Source of the DNA: Lachnospiraceae bacterium | GTDB taxonomy: Bacteria > Bacillota_A > Clostridia > Lachnospirales > Lachnospiraceae | Assembly: GCA_017391465.1 (NCBI GenBank) | Contig: JAFOYH010000099.1 | Coordinates: forward strand, 1 to 18,386 | Direction of reading: 5' to 3' | DNA: 18,386 nucleotides | Shown here: piece by piece, positions 1 to 6,947 of the stretch | How the letters are laid out: each line of letters opens with the position of its first letter | Numbering within the stretch: the first letter of the stretch is position 1 | Translations under genes and position numbers: made by a program | The notes under the pieces: generated by a model | What the model was told of the DNA's origin: nothing | The model's database searches: none | Seen by the model: only the letters and a program-made list of their open reading frames with translations

Positions 1-978
1 ATGCAGATTCCTAATATTATCGATCCATCTGTTCCAATCGGTAAGAATGATGAAGAAAACGTTGAAGTTCAGAGATATGGTGAACCAGTAGTTCCGGATT
101 TTGAAGTTCCATACCATGCACAGATCATGGAAAGCTTTAACGGCTTAGACCTTGACAGTGCACGTCGTGTAGCTGGTAACGGTTTCTATTATTTAATGGG
201 CGATATCGCAAGACTTCATTCTGCAGTTATCTCTTATGCAAGAGATTTCATGATTGATCGTGGTTTCACATATTGTGTACCACCTTTTATGATTCGCAGT
301 GATGTTGTTACAGGTGTTATGAGCTTCGAAGAAATGGACGCTATGATGTACAAGATTGAAGGTGAAGACCTTTACCTCATTGGTACAAGCGAACATTCCA
401 TGATTGGTAAATTCATCGATCAGATCATTCCGGAAGAACAGCTTCCATTGACACTTACAAGCTATTCTCCATGTTTCCGTAAGGAAAAAGGTGCTCATGG
501 CATCGAAGAACGTGGTGTATATCGTATCCACCAGTTCGAAAAACAGGAGATGATCGTTGTTTGCAAGCCGGAAGAATCTCCAAAATGGTTTGACATTTTA
601 TGGCAGAACACAGTCGATTTATTCCGTTCCATGGATATTCCTGTTCGTACACTTGAATGTTGTTCCGGTGACCTTGCAGATCTTAAAGTAAAATCTGTAG
701 ACGTTGAAGCATGGTCTCCAAGACAGCAGAAATATTTTGAAGTTGGCAGCTGCTCCAATCTTGGTGAAGCTCAGGCTCGAAGACTTCGTATCCGTGTTAA
801 CGGTGAAAAGAACCAGAAATATCTTGCACACACATTGAATAATACCGTTGTTGCACCGCCACGTATGTTGATTGCTTTCCTTGAAAACAATCTCCAGGCA
901 GATGGTTCTGTAAGAATTCCGGAAGCACTTCGTCCATATATGGGCGGAAAAGAAGTTCTTGTTCCTTGCAAGAAATAA
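1..978 (+). CDS. serS: Seryl-tRNA synthetase, 5' end cut off by window
   Basis: Charges tRNA-Ser with serine in the cytoplasm (ATP + serine + tRNA-Ser). The visible 325 residues hold the whole class II catalytic core. It begins at the PNI-DPSVPIG segment that links the N-terminal coiled-coil arm to the core. Residues 129-131 (T-S-E) match the serine-binding TxE motif. Motif 2 runs from about residue 157, with FRKE and the ATP-contacting R160. Motif 3 is around residues 280-298, with R288. It ends in the family's usual ALRPYMGG tail. SerRS is normally about 425 residues, so roughly 100 residues of the tRNA-binding arm lie upstream, and the ATG at base 1 is an internal methionine rather than the start. 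The long, well-conserved motif 2 (KGAHGIEERG) resembles the version I recall from Clostridia. Followed directly by a strong terminator. Identification is secure. Confidence 0.96.
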   Translation: MQIPNIIDPSVPIGKNDEENVEVQRYGEPVVPDFEVPYHAQIMESFNGLDLDSARRVAGNGFYYLMGDIARLHSAVISYARDFMIDRGFTYCVPPFMIRSDVVTGVMSFEEMDAMMYKIEGEDLYLIGTSEHSMIGKFIDQIIPEEQLPLTLTSYSPCFRKEKGAHGIEERGVYRIHQFEKQEMIVVCKPEESPKWFDILWQNTVDLFRSMDIPVRTLECCSGDLADLKVKSVDVEAWSPRQQKYFEVGSCSNLGEAQARRLRIRVNGEKNQKYLAHTLNNTVVAPPRMLIAFLENNLQADGSVRIPEALRPYMGGKEVLVPCKK

Positions 979-1011
979 TACCTAAGATAAATATTGTGTA
1001 AAATATACGAG

Positions 1012-1052
1012 ACAGCCTATCTCTAAAGGGATTTAGAGATAGGCTGTTTTTT
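1012..1052 (+). terminator. Rho-independent terminator of serS
   Basis: A perfect 16-bp stem (1012-1027 with 1032-1047), GGGA loop and a run of T at 1047-1052, starting 33 bases after the serS stop codon. Confidence 0.95.
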
Positions 1053-1171
1053 CATATTTTAATCATAGAAAAATTCTTTTTTAATCTAGACGAGTGTTAT
1101 AGTGAAACATGGAATTTAAGATATATAGAGATTTTTGTCGAATTTTGTCGAAATTGCTTGACAGATTGTGA

Positions 1172-1200
1172 TTGCCATGATTTAAGGAACTTTATATAAT
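1172..1200 (+). promoter_or_regulatory. Sigma-A-type promoter for the Rpn-family gene
   Basis: TTGCCA (1172-1177), a 17-base spacer and a perfect TATAAT (1195-1200). Transcription would start near 1207, giving a leader of about 104 bases. A second -35-like TTGACA at 1158-1163 has no -10 at a proper distance. Confidence 0.75.
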
Positions 1201-1310
1201 TTGGTTTACAGGTTGTGTGATACAACCGATGGCATTCCGGTGGCCATAGGATATGTGTATACGCTTTGATCAAAGCAGATTTCTATATTTTTTATTAAGG
1301 AGGAGTCTGT

Positions 1311-2417
1311 ATGCAAAAAACACTTAAAAGTTGTTTTCCGACGCTTCGTACACGTCAGGAGATTTGGGAAGAGATTGAGAAAGTTCCATGGATGATGCGT
1401 CAGTTCATGTCATGGAAAGTGGAAGACAGAGAAGAATTTCTGGATATCTGTACAGGTGTGAAAGGTGTTAAAGTACTTTACGATTCTTTTTTTAAGGAGG
1501 TCATGAATCCGGAATATGATCCGGAACGACTGAATAATCTGCTTTCGTTGATTCTTGAACAGAAAGTGAAGCTAAAAGAAGTCTTACCTGTGGACTCGAC
1601 ACGTCTTTCGGATGAAAGTTCATTGCTTTCTATGGATATATTAGTCGAGTTGGAAGATGGTACACTGGCTAATCTTGAAGTCCAGAAGATTGGCTACCGT
1701 TTTCCGGGACAGAGAAGTGCGTGTTATTCAGCAGATCTTCTGTTGAGACAGTATAAGCGTATTCGAAATGAGAAGAAACGTTTAAACCAACGTTTCAGTT
1801 ATAAAGATATTAAAGATGTTTATGTGATCGTATTATTTGAGAACAGCCCAAAAGAGTTTAAGGCCTTTTCACAGGACTATAAACATCGGGTTCAATACGA
1901 TTCAGATACAGGTGTAGATATTCATATGCCACAAAAATTTATTTATATTTGTCTTGATGTTTTTCGTGAAAAACAGGATAATGAAGATGTAACCATACAT
2001 AACAAATTTGAGGCATGGCTGACGTTTTTATGCAGGGATGAGCCGGAGAGAATCATTGAACTGATTGAACAGTATCCGGAATTTAAACCATTGTATGGGG
2101 ACATTTATGAGTTGTGCCAGAATATCGAAAAGGTGATGGGAATGTTTTCAAAAGAATTACTTGAAATGGATCGTAACACGGTAAAACTGATGATTGATGA
2201 GATGCAGGACGAAGCAAATGAGCTTTTGAAAGAACGCAATCAGATGATTCAGGAACGCGACAGAGCAGCCGAGGAACGTGACAGAGCAGCCGAGGAACGC
2301 GACAGAACAGCCGAGGAACGCGACAGGGCAGTCGAGGAACGTGACAGAGCAAATGAGGATCTGGCTAGAGCAAATGAAGAGATACTTCGACTTAAAAAAC
2401 TATTAGAACAAAGATAA
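1311..2417 (+). CDS. Rpn-family / PD-(D/E)XK nuclease family transposase-like protein
   Basis: 368 residues, starting at an ATG 5 bases after AAGGAGGAG. The first ~270 residues match the Rpn/PD-(D/E)XK 'nuclease family transposase' group (PF12784 type). They show a conserved YDSFFKEVM segment, then D109 and E123-x-Q125 (MDILVELEDG... LEVQ), which fits the D...ExQ form of the PD-(D/E)XK metal site. A predicted beta-strand core and a YxxDLLLRQYK helix follow. From about residue 290 the chain becomes a highly charged coiled coil with five near-identical heptads ERDRAAE at residues 315-349, closing with LRLKKLLEQR. Family members include E. coli Rpn proteins linked to RecA-independent recombination, but the physiological role in Clostridia is unknown and I infer no substrate. 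It is a stand-alone gene with its own promoter and terminator. No terminal inverted repeats are seen, so it is not a mobile element in itself. Confidence 0.85.
   Translation: MQKTLKSCFPTLRTRQEIWEEIEKVPWMMRQFMSWKVEDREEFLDICTGVKGVKVLYDSFFKEVMNPEYDPERLNNLLSLILEQKVKLKEVLPVDSTRLSDESSLLSMDILVELEDGTLANLEVQKIGYRFPGQRSACYSADLLLRQYKRIRNEKKRLNQRFSYKDIKDVYVIVLFENSPKEFKAFSQDYKHRVQYDSDTGVDIHMPQKFIYICLDVFREKQDNEDVTIHNKFEAWLTFLCRDEPERIIELIEQYPEFKPLYGDIYELCQNIEKVMGMFSKELLEMDRNTVKLMIDEMQDEANELLKERNQMIQERDRAAEERDRAAEERDRTAEERDRAVEERDRANEDLARANEEILRLKKLLEQR
2253..2357 (+). repeat. Five in-frame 21-bp tandem repeats encoding coiled-coil heptads
   Basis: Five consecutive 21-base units begin at 2253, 2274, 2295, 2316 and 2337, each encoding ERDR-[AT]-[AVN]-E. 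The first four differ by only a few bases. Weaker units flank them (2232-2252 ERNQMIQ, 2358-2378 DLARANE). Because 21 is a multiple of three and equals one heptad, copy-number change would lengthen or shorten the coil without a frameshift. Confidence 0.9.
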
Positions 2418-2483
2418 GGACCGTTTTATACATAAGAAAAGAACTGAAATGATTCAGATGATATATACATAAGATAAAATATA

Positions 2484-2520
2484 TCCGTCAGGTAACATCT
2501 AGATACCTGACGGATTTTTT
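2484..2520 (+). terminator. Intrinsic terminator after the Rpn-family gene, possibly bidirectional
   Basis: A perfect 11-bp stem (2484-2494 with 2504-2514), 9-base loop and six T (2515-2520). The A-rich stretch just before the stem would read as a weak T-tract on the minus strand, where the converging phosphodiesterase gene ends at 2558. Confidence 0.92.
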
Positions 2521-2557
2521 AATATAAAATTATATTATCGTACATCCAAAACAAGTT

Positions 2558-3367
2558 CTAAACTTTGGGTTCAAATTTCTCAAAAATAAACAGATCAAAG
2601 TCGTCCTTGCAGGCATCCAGTTCTTTTTGGGATTTGATGGTCCAACTGACACTTAAACTTCGAAAGATATATCTGCAGGCCAGGCGTGAAATATTATTCT
2701 TATATCGATGATCATAAGCGATAAAGTCCGGCTTACTTAAAAAATTCGTAACCAGAAAATGAACCAGGGTTTCCGCAGGATTGGTATCGTCTTTACTTTT
2801 GATAAAATTGGAAGAAAGTTGTCCGCGGACAACCTCCGGATGATGATCTTTATACCATTTCACAGCCAGTGGATGAAAAGATTCAATACAATAAACACCC
2901 TTATAATTTTTAATTACAGTATCTGCGTATCGGCATACAGTCGTTGGATTTTCAGGAAATTTAAGTTCAATGATCAAAGGCACTTGTCCGTTGACAAGAG
3001 CAAGAACATCTGTCAGTTTTGGAATGTGTTCGTTCGTGTTGAAAAGACGAAATTCCATAAGTTCAGTATACGTATAATCTTTGGCACTACCTTTGACACC
3101 ACAGACTCTTTTCAGTGTGTCATCATGGAAAACAATAGGAATACGGTCTTTTGTTAACTGGACATCCAGTTCAATACCATAACCGGCTTCGATGGCCTTT
3201 TTAAAGGCGGGTATGGAATTTTCCGGTGCTTCACTGCTGTTATCATGGAGTCCACGATGTGCATAGTAGTGTCCCATCAATGGTGTATAATCGGGACGAT
3301 TCCACATACGTGGCATGATTGCAGATAAATATAAAATGGGTATATAGATTAATGGTCTAAATTTCAT
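2558..3367 (-). CDS. Glycerophosphodiester phosphodiesterase (GDPD family)
   Basis: 269 residues; the family hydrolyses glycerophosphodiesters to glycerol-3-phosphate and an alcohol, recycling phospholipid head groups. Visible family residues: H37-R38 in AHRGLHDN followed by PENS (47-51), E66 and D68 in GIELDV (metal ligands), H81-D82 in FHDD (second catalytic histidine) and E134 in IIELK. A hydrophobic stretch at residues 5-18 without a cleavage motif suggests an N-terminal membrane anchor. This would fit the small Firmicutes GDPDs, though side and topology are uncertain. Length is normal for the family (about 240-280). The start is supported by AAGGAAG (3374-3380) six bases upstream. It is transcribed alone, converging on the Rpn-family gene and diverging from the sugar operon. 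The exact substrate cannot be told. Confidence 0.93.
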   Translation of the reverse strand: MKFRPLIYIPILYLSAIMPRMWNRPDYTPLMGHYYAHRGLHDNSSEAPENSIPAFKKAIEAGYGIELDVQLTKDRIPIVFHDDTLKRVCGVKGSAKDYTYTELMEFRLFNTNEHIPKLTDVLALVNGQVPLIIELKFPENPTTVCRYADTVIKNYKGVYCIESFHPLAVKWYKDHHPEVVRGQLSSNFIKSKDDTNPAETLVHFLVTNFLSKPDFIAYDHRYKNNISRLACRYIFRSLSVSWTIKSQKELDACKDDFDLFIFEKFEPKV

Positions 3368-3440
3368 GAAAAACTTCCTTTGTTTAGATTCTATTTTGGG
3401 TTTAGTATTTGATTCAAAACTATATTTTAATCATAAATTC

Positions 3441-3469
3441 ATAGTACACTCATTAAAAGAAAAGTACAA
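3441..3469 (-). promoter_or_regulatory. Candidate promoter of the phosphodiesterase gene
   Basis: Read on the minus strand: TTGTAC (3464-3469), a 17-base spacer and TACTAT (3441-3446), giving a leader of about 70 bases. Spacing is ideal, but the boxes match consensus at only 3/6 and 4/6. Confidence 0.4.
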
Positions 3470-3483
3470 TATAAACAAAATTT

Positions 3484-3497
3484 TAAAACGTTTCCAA
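3484..3497. promoter_or_regulatory. Candidate second LacI/CcpA-type operator (cre-like)
   Basis: TTAAAACGTTTCCA matches the published cre pattern TGWAANCGNTNWCA at 12 of 14 positions and shares the AAACGTTTCCA half with the perfect palindrome 227 bases downstream. It lies between the two divergent promoters, so it could serve either gene or be bound by CcpA. Confidence 0.45.
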
Positions 3498-3639
3498 TAA
3501 TTGCTCGAAGAGTGTCTGTTTCCGATGAATTTTTTGAAATTATCTGTGTATAAAAATAAAAAAGAAATTTGACTGTGTCAAAAAAAATACAGATACATTG
3601 TGCAAAACTTACAAAAAATAAAAAGATTTAAAAAAAATA

Positions 3640-3668
3640 TTGTTCAATTAATAAAATAAGAGTATGAT
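3640..3668 (+). promoter_or_regulatory. Promoter of the malto-oligosaccharide-type operon
   Basis: TTGTTC (3640-3645), a 17-base spacer and TATGAT (3663-3668), with an A8 tract directly upstream (3630-3637) that could act as an UP element. Start near 3675. A weaker alternative is TTGACT at 3569. Confidence 0.65.
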
Positions 3669-3706
3669 AAGAACATCGATAGGTCTGTTAGTTGTTTTGA
3701 AAACTT

Positions 3707-3726
3707 TTTTGGAAACGTTTCCAAAA
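3707..3726. promoter_or_regulatory. Perfect 20-bp palindromic operator, LacI/GalR type
   Basis: TTTTGGAAAC-GTTTCCAAAA is a perfect palindrome centred on CG, the hallmark of LacI-family operators. It sits about +32 to +51 from the predicted transcription start, where a bound repressor would act as a roadblock. The LacI-family protein encoded at 6948-7952 in the same operon is the natural candidate ligand; CcpA is the alternative. Confidence 0.85.
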
Positions 3727-3783
3727 TATGTAAAATCCTACAAGACCAAAAATTCTTTTATTTCTTAAAGGGAGGAACAAATT

Positions 3784-5100
3784 ATGAAGAAAGTATTAGC
3801 AACTCTTCTTGCAGGCGTTCTTGCAGCATCTATGCTTGTAGGCTGCGGTGGCGGCAAAACAGAAGAAACAAAAGCAGCTTCCAATGAAGCAGCATCCAGC
3901 GAAGGCGGTTCTGTTTATTTCTTGAACTTCAAACCAGAACAGGATGAAGCTTGGCAGAATCTTGCAAAAGTTTACACAGAAGAAACAGGCGTTGAAGTCA
4001 CAGTTGTTACAGCAGCATCTGGTAACTATGAAACAACATTAATGGCAGAAATGGGTAAAGAAGATGCTCCAACATTATTCCAGGTTAACGGACCAGTAGG
4101 TCTTGCAAACTGGAAAGATTACTGCTTAGATCTCGCTGATTCCGATATTTATGGCGAAATCATCAGTGATGAATATGTATTAAAAGATGGTGACGCAGTT
4201 TTAGGTATTGCTTACCTTATCGAATCTTATGGTTTGATCGCAAACCTTAATTTATTAGCAGAAGCTGGTTATACAGTAGAAGATATCCAGTCCTTCGAAC
4301 AGCTTAAAGCTGTTGCAGAAGATATTACAGCTCGCAAAGACGAACTCGGTTTTGCAGCATTCTCTTCTGCAGGTATGGATTCCTCCTCTGACTGGAGATT
4401 TAAAACGCATCTTGCAAACCTTCCTATCTACTTCGAATATCAGGAAGATGGCATTACATCCACAGACGCAATCAAAGGTACATACTTAGACAACTACCGT
4501 GCAATCTGGGATCTTTACATCAACAACTCTACATGTGATCCTGCAGAGCTCGCAGCCAAAACAGGTGATGACTCTCGTGCAGAATTTACAAATGGCGAAG
4601 CAGTATTCTTCCAGAACGGTTCCTGGGAATATGGTGCAGTTAGTGAAGCTTTAGGTGATGAAGCAATCACAATGCTTCCAATTTATGTTGGTTTAGGTGA
4701 TGAAGCAAATCAGGGTCTCTGTACAGGTACAGAAAACTACTGGTGTGTAAACAACACAGCATCTGAAGAAGATATCGCAGCTACATTAGAATTCATCAAT
4801 TGGTGTGTAACTTCTGATAAAGGAACAACAGCTATGGCTAACGATATGGGTTTTGTAATTCCTTTCGCAAATGCTAAAGAAACTCCAAACGTGTTCGTTA
4901 AACAGGATGCAGCAAATCTCGAAGCAGGTAAAACACCTGTAGCTTGGAACTTTGCTTCCATGCCATCTGAAGAATGGAAAAACGTTGTTGGTACAGCATT
5001 AACAGCATATGCAGCAGATCAGACAGATGCTAACTGGGAGGCAGTTGTAGCAGCATTCGTTGATAACTGGGCAGCTGAAGCAGCATTAAATGCACAGTAA
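3784..5100 (+). CDS. Sugar ABC transporter substrate-binding lipoprotein (family 1, MalE-like)
   Basis: 438 residues. It binds the sugar outside the membrane and delivers it to the two permeases encoded next. The N-terminus is a lipoprotein signal: MKK, a hydrophobic stretch, then lipobox LVGC with acylated Cys21, followed by a Gly/Glu/Ser/Ala-rich linker to about residue 43. The mature part has the solute-binding family 1 layout (LAKVYTEETGVEV... then METLMAEM-like helix and FFQNGSWE near the middle, EFINWCVTSDKG late). Length is typical (400-450). The start follows AAGGGAGG by 8 bases. Substrate is inferred from the downstream MalQ and MalK-like genes to be malto-oligosaccharides; sequence alone does not fix it, and other alpha-glucosides are possible. 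Codon use looks strongly biased, as for a highly expressed protein. A terminator hairpin separates it from the permeases. Confidence 0.93.
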   Translation: MKKVLATLLAGVLAASMLVGCGGGKTEETKAASNEAASSEGGSVYFLNFKPEQDEAWQNLAKVYTEETGVEVTVVTAASGNYETTLMAEMGKEDAPTLFQVNGPVGLANWKDYCLDLADSDIYGEIISDEYVLKDGDAVLGIAYLIESYGLIANLNLLAEAGYTVEDIQSFEQLKAVAEDITARKDELGFAAFSSAGMDSSSDWRFKTHLANLPIYFEYQEDGITSTDAIKGTYLDNYRAIWDLYINNSTCDPAELAAKTGDDSRAEFTNGEAVFFQNGSWEYGAVSEALGDEAITMLPIYVGLGDEANQGLCTGTENYWCVNNTASEEDIAATLEFINWCVTSDKGTTAMANDMGFVIPFANAKETPNVFVKQDAANLEAGKTPVAWNFASMPSEEWKNVVGTALTAYAADQTDANWEAVVAAFVDNWAAEAALNAQ

Positions 5101-5142
5101 TCTTTGAGATTTTTTAGTATATCTTTTTACTTGTTTTAAGTA

Positions 5143-5174
5143 GGGACAGGCAGAATCCTGCCTGTCCCATTTTT
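5143..5174 (+). terminator. Internal terminator between binding-protein and permease genes
   Basis: A perfect 10-bp GC-rich stem (5143-5152 with 5159-5168), 6-base loop and five T (5170-5174). No new promoter is evident before the permease gene at 5222, so partial read-through is the likely design; the hairpin may also protect the upstream mRNA 3' end. Confidence 0.88.
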
Positions 5175-5221
5175 ACTTTATATTTATAAACTTCTTTGCT
5201 ATTTAGATTAGGAGTGGGGAT

Positions 5222-6073
5222 ATGGAAAGAGCTTTAAAGCGTTGGTGGCCGGTTTTCGTACTTCCTACATTGCTGGCATTTTTAATTGGTTTTATTGTAC
5301 CGTTTGTTCAGGGGCTTTACTTATCTTTTTGTAAGTTTACTACCGTTAATAATGCGAAGTTTGTAGGGTTAGATAACTACACAAAAGTTTTTGCAGATAC
5401 ATCTTTTACAGATGCAATGAAATTTACAGTGGCTTTCACGATTGCATCTATTATTTTGATTAACGTTATTGGTTTTTCGATTGCACTTGCATTGACAAGA
5501 AAATTAGCAGGAACCAATATTTTCAGAACAATTTTCTTCATGCCAAACTTAATTGGTGGTATTGTTCTTGGTTATATTTGGCAGATTTTAATTAACTGTG
5601 TGCTTTCAATTGTTGGACAACCATTACTGGCTTTGAATTCCGAGGCTGGTTATTGGGGTATGATTATCCTGACCTGCTGGCAGCAGATTGGTTATATGAT
5701 GATCATTTATATTGCAGGTCTTCAGAATATTCCGGATGACCTGATTGAAGCAGCGCAGATTGATGGTGCAACATCCTGGACGACATTGTGGAGAATTAAA
5801 CTTCCAATGGTTATGCCGTCTATCACCATCTGCATGTTCTTATCTTTGACAAATGGATTCAAGCTGTTCGATCAGAACTTAGCATTGACTGCAGGTGAAC
5901 CTTATCACTCTACAGAAATGTTAGCATTGAATATTTACAATACATTCTATGCTCGTGCAGGAGCCCAGTGGAAGGGCCTTGGACAGGCAAAAGCGGTAAT
6001 CTTCTGTATTATCGTTGTTGCAATCTCAATGATTCAGCTTAAATTAACACGTTCGAAGGAGGTGCAGCAGTAA
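5222..6073 (+). CDS. Sugar ABC transporter permease, MalF-like
   Basis: 283 residues; one half of the membrane channel of the sugar importer. About six transmembrane segments are visible (roughly residues 10-32, 68-92, 103-125, 143-165, 195-215, 253-275). The cytoplasmic EAA loop that docks on the ATPase reads IPDDLIEAAQIDGA, with E176-A177-A178. The early FVGLDNY motif is typical of the MalF/UgpA family. It lacks the long periplasmic domain of E. coli MalF, as usual in Firmicutes. The start has AGGAG (5210-5214) seven bases upstream. The stop codon overlaps the next start by one base (TAATG at 6071-6075), indicating translational coupling with the partner permease. Confidence 0.94.
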   Translation: MERALKRWWPVFVLPTLLAFLIGFIVPFVQGLYLSFCKFTTVNNAKFVGLDNYTKVFADTSFTDAMKFTVAFTIASIILINVIGFSIALALTRKLAGTNIFRTIFFMPNLIGGIVLGYIWQILINCVLSIVGQPLLALNSEAGYWGMIILTCWQQIGYMMIIYIAGLQNIPDDLIEAAQIDGATSWTTLWRIKLPMVMPSITICMFLSLTNGFKLFDQNLALTAGEPYHSTEMLALNIYNTFYARAGAQWKGLGQAKAVIFCIIVVAISMIQLKLTRSKEVQQ

Positions 6074-6915
6074 TGAAGACAAAAAGAAGTGCGGTGGATT
6101 GGTTTTTGACAGCATTACTTGCTGTGGCATCCGTATTATATGTATATCCAATCTTTATGATCCTGATTAACTCTTTGAAGCAGGAAAGAGCGATTGGGAC
6201 AGCAACTGTTTTTGAATTGCCTACAGGTGATACATTTGCAGGACTTGAAAACTTTGTCAATGCCATTGGATCTAAAGGTTTCATGCAGAGTTTGTTTTAC
6301 AGTACATTTATTACCATCACATCCGTTGCAGCAATCTTAATTTGTTGTTCTATGTGTGCGTGGTTTATTACACGTGTTAAGAATAAATTTATTCAGTCTT
6401 TATATTATTTATTCGTATTCTCTATGGTAGTACCATTCCAGATGGTTATGTTTACACTTTCTCAGACAGCAGATAAGTTGAACCTGAATACACCATGGAA
6501 TATTTTTGTTATTTATCTTGGATTTGGTGCCGGCCTTGCCGTATTTATGTTTGCCGGATTTATGAAATCCATTCCGTTGGAAGTTGAAGAAGCGTCTATG
6601 ATCGATGGATGCAATCCATTACAGACATTCTTCCTTATCGTATTACCAATGCTTAAACCAACACTTGTATCTGTTGGTATCCTTCAGGCAATGTGGGTAT
6701 GGAACGATTATTTGCTTCCAACGCTTGTTCTCGATATTAAGACCTATAAGACAATTCCAATGTTGATTCAGTACTTCAGAGGAAGTTATGGTCGAGTAGA
6801 AATGGGGCCAATGATGGCAAGTATTATGCTTACTGTTATTCCTATTATTATCGTATATCTGCTTGGTCAGAAACACATCATCAAAGGTGTGGCAGCAGGT
6901 GCTGTTAAAGGTTGA
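6073..6915 (+). CDS. Sugar ABC transporter permease, MalG-like
   Basis: 280 residues; second half of the channel. It shows the MalG/UgpE pattern: first membrane segment VLYVYPIFMILINSLK, then LENFVNAI, about six membrane segments, and the EAA loop IPLEVEEASMIDGC (E173-A174-S175, an EAS variant of the usual EAA). WNDYLLPTLVL is a typical late motif. It starts within the stop codon of the upstream permease gene. The LacI-family gene follows after 32 bases. Length is normal for the family (about 275-290). Confidence 0.94.
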   Translation: MKTKRSAVDWFLTALLAVASVLYVYPIFMILINSLKQERAIGTATVFELPTGDTFAGLENFVNAIGSKGFMQSLFYSTFITITSVAAILICCSMCAWFITRVKNKFIQSLYYLFVFSMVVPFQMVMFTLSQTADKLNLNTPWNIFVIYLGFGAGLAVFMFAGFMKSIPLEVEEASMIDGCNPLQTFFLIVLPMLKPTLVSVGILQAMWVWNDYLLPTLVLDIKTYKTIPMLIQYFRGSYGRVEMGPMMASIMLTVIPIIIVYLLGQKHIIKGVAAGAVKG

Positions 6916-6947
6916 TGCGGCTCTGTCAGTGAAAGGAATTTGAGATT

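Larger units (their letters stand above)
979..1310 (+). other. Intergenic region serS to Rpn-family gene
   Basis: 332 bases without a convincing gene. In order it holds the serS terminator (1012-1052), an AT-rich stretch, a tandem 10-bp repeat TTTTGTCGAA (1133-1142 and 1143-1152), a promoter (1172-1200), a leader with three short inverted repeats (1211-1227, 1229-1247, 1263-1276) and a strong ribosome site AAGGAGGAG (1297-1305) for the gene at 1311. Confidence 0.8.
3368..3783 (+). other. Divergent regulatory region, phosphodiesterase / sugar operon
   Basis: 416 bases of very AT-rich DNA with no gene. From left to right: the minus-strand ribosome site and candidate promoter, a cre/LacI-like half-perfect site centred on CG at 3489-3490, a short inverted repeat TTGAC-TGT-GTCAA (3569-3581), a series of A-tracts (3552-3637), the plus-strand promoter (3640-3668), a perfect 20-bp palindrome (3707-3726) and the ribosome site AAGGGAGG (3768-3775). 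Confidence 0.8.

Noticed and set aside
1..978. SerRS treated as an unusual archaeal-like enzyme because of its motif 2 (KGAHGIEERG) and T-S-E motif
   Set aside because: I recall the same form as the normal housekeeping SerRS of many Clostridia, so it is not notable here.
1494..1505. AAGGAGGTC directly before an in-frame ATG inside the Rpn-family gene (internal start at residue 65)
   Set aside because: The gap of 2-3 bases is too short for initiation, and the start would remove the conserved FFKE segment. The match arises from codons for Lys-Glu-Val.
2083..2352. 89-codon minus-strand frame with repeated CRVPRL-like units
   Set aside because: It is the antisense reading of the ERDRAAE heptad repeats; it has no ribosome site or family resemblance.
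1311..2417. Insertion sequence or transposon, because the family is named 'transposase-like'
   Set aside because: No terminal inverted repeats or target duplications are visible; the gene has its own promoter and terminator like a resident gene.
3569..3581. Inverted repeat TTGAC-TGT-GTCAA as a minus-strand terminator
   Set aside because: The stem is only five AT-rich base pairs, and no minus-strand gene ends there. It could equally be a protein site or chance.
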